A stretch of 64,000 nt of DNA from Bombus terrestris (Eukaryota > Arthropoda > Insecta > Hymenoptera > Apidae), in the NCBI RefSeq assembly GCF_910591885.1, contig NC_063274.1, positions 8,971,725 through 9,035,724 on the forward strand. The letters run 5' to 3'. Position 1 is the stretch's first letter, and every line of letters starts with the position of its first letter. Shown here one piece after another: positions 62,195 to 64,000 of the stretch. Both the position numbers and the translations under genes were made by a program. The notes below the pieces were generated by a model, which did no database searches, had not been told where the DNA came from, and saw only the letters and a program-made list of their open reading frames with translations.

Positions 62195-64000
62195 GTATCG
62201 ATTTAGTCATTAGTTTAGTACTCGTACGAATTAGAATTAAATTAACGTTAAGAGTAATTAGCGATAAGTTGGATGAGAGGTAGAGATCGTTGAAGGTAGA
62301 ATGGAACTTTCGATGGAAATCGAAGTTCAGTTGGGTCCAAGTAGATTTACGGAAGTAAGAATGGGCAAGCTTAGTTTGCACGAAAGTAATAAAATACATA
62401 TAACGTATATCGTAAATGTAATTCTACTAGGTGAATACACGTCGTTTATCAAAATTAGTTAAAATAATTCATCTTTGTATCCATTTATAATTTATACGAT
62501 AATTTTAGAATAATATTTCTAATTTGATCTAGTGAAGATACAATTTTGTATAATGAATCATTGATGAAATTTATTTTTTTCATCCTTTTTGATATAATTA
62601 TTAATTTTTACCCATATTTTATAGGATGAATTATTTTAGCTAACATACCTTAAAAATTCAACATAAATTTTAACTCAATTAAATTGAATTAAAGCATACT
62701 AGCAACTCTACTACGAGACATATGGTTACTCTCATAATTAGAAAATCACATTGTGTTATTAGGGTTTGTATCTAAATGTAATAGCGTAGGTACATATAAG
62801 CTCCCTAGTGAGATCATTATTGAAACATTCTAGCGAGTTCTCCCATGAAAATTTTGTATGTTATGATACATTTACGTAACTATTCCCCGTTCCCCATTCT
62901 CCTTTTTTTGTTTTACCCACGATACAGTATACAATAGCATGAACGAAAGAACTATCAAACGCAGTTCTAGCGTATTATAATTTACTCTCTCTGCCTACTC
63001 CATATATAATATCTGTTGCAATAGCTTGTACGATAAAAACTGCTCGTAGATGCTCTGTATGTTATATGCTATTTATAACGTATGTGTACATATTTTCGTT
63101 CATTCGGGTTTGATCCGTTCACACACAATGCATTACGATTTCAAGCATGTACTATTTATACTTTTTCTCGTGGAAACGACATTATGCTACCCGAATCTTT
63201 GGATCGCATGCAATCTACCGACTTTTAGGCTTCCTGATTTCATAATATGGCTACGCAAGACTATATATTTTTGTTCACACTAAATATTTGCTTCCATACG
63301 AGAATCTATCTACTTCTATTGTTTTTTGCAACGCTGAAGAATATTATTATCCTCTATTTGCTGTCTGACCGATCTGTCTAAGTTTCTATTTGGAAACGGT
63401 GCTACATGAGAGCGTACTTACTGACAATTCTGACTTTTCGTTCGAATCTATAATACTTCGCTTCATATTCTTCTATCGAGGATGCCTATCGCCTTCAGGA
63501 AAGCTGTTTCATTATTTTCTTTCTATGCACACAGTTCAAATATTGGGACATCCTTTTCTCGCGGTGAACAGCTAAATCATGAAAGAAAGGAAGACTTCTA
63601 TCTCAATATTTGCTTATAAAAGTATATTTGAAATATCAAAAATTAATATTAAAATTCATAATTCATATACGTCCTGTGGAATATTGATTGGTTCTGTGAT
63701 TTTTGTGTAATTTTTTCAATTTGTCTCAATATTGCCTTCAGAGCTACCAAATTCTCAATATTGATTTTTCGGTGCATGAATGTTTGACATGAATTGTCAT
63801 CTCTATTCTCCTCAATCTACTTTTCTTTTTGATAATGTGTCGCAAACTCTGTACGATGAATTTATCGGCACTCTCAGTTTCTTTATTTCTTATTTTCAAA
63901 TTTCCCTCCTATGTATTTTCCATTCTACGGTATACATATATACCCTGCTGCACAGTTCTAAATGTTAAGTTCCTATTTTAAATTCACCATAACGAGACTG
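62195..64000 (+). other. rg: Start of next rg intron, nothing gene-like
   Basis: It begins with donor gtatcg. AT-rich to the window end. The expected next exon of the family (after DLLLKQ) is not present in any plus frame I read. ORFs at 63050-63283 and 63390-63575 are not recognised. Confidence 0.8.

Overview
The window is eukaryotic, almost certainly insect, nuclear DNA. It is AT-rich but CpG-dense, has GT-AG introns from 93 bp to over 41 kb, few transposon remains, many GA/CT microsatellites and a single clearly recognisable protein-coding gene. A bee or another hymenopteran is my best guess; that placement is inference from composition and gene structure.

The recognisable gene is on the plus strand: an N-terminal part of neurobeachin / rugose (rg), the large BEACH-family, A-kinase-anchoring membrane-trafficking scaffold. 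Twelve coding exons (14016-62194) join without a frame break into about 501 residues, or 518 with a longer form of one exon. They cover the first alpha-solenoid (ARM/HEAT-like) segment, the concanavalin A/laminin-G-like lectin domain and the start of the conserved armadillo region after it (DUF4704). The first exons lie upstream of base 1. The rest of the protein (remaining armadillo region, RII-binding region, PH-BEACH, WD40) lies downstream of base 64000.

Layout: 1-14015 is non-coding DNA, probably an intron of the same gene, with one exon-like ORF on the minus strand (3759-4215). A lone exon at 14016-14120 is followed by a 41.6 kb intron (14121-55768). Eleven exons are then packed into 6.4 kb (55769-62194), and 62195-64000 is the start of another intron.

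The giant intron holds solo-LTR-like and MITE-like relics, an 800-bp degenerate two-orientation minisatellite, a long AT hairpin, CpG-rich conserved-element-like islands, and a few exon-like ORFs I cannot identify (minus 16065-16304, plus 40255-40384, minus 17784-17902). The points most worth checking are an in-frame 51-nt alternative donor extension in exon 9, a stop-free 93-nt intron whose length is a multiple of three, the unidentified minus-strand ORFs at 3759-4215 and 16065-16304, and the inverted minisatellite. I found no convincing new molecular system.
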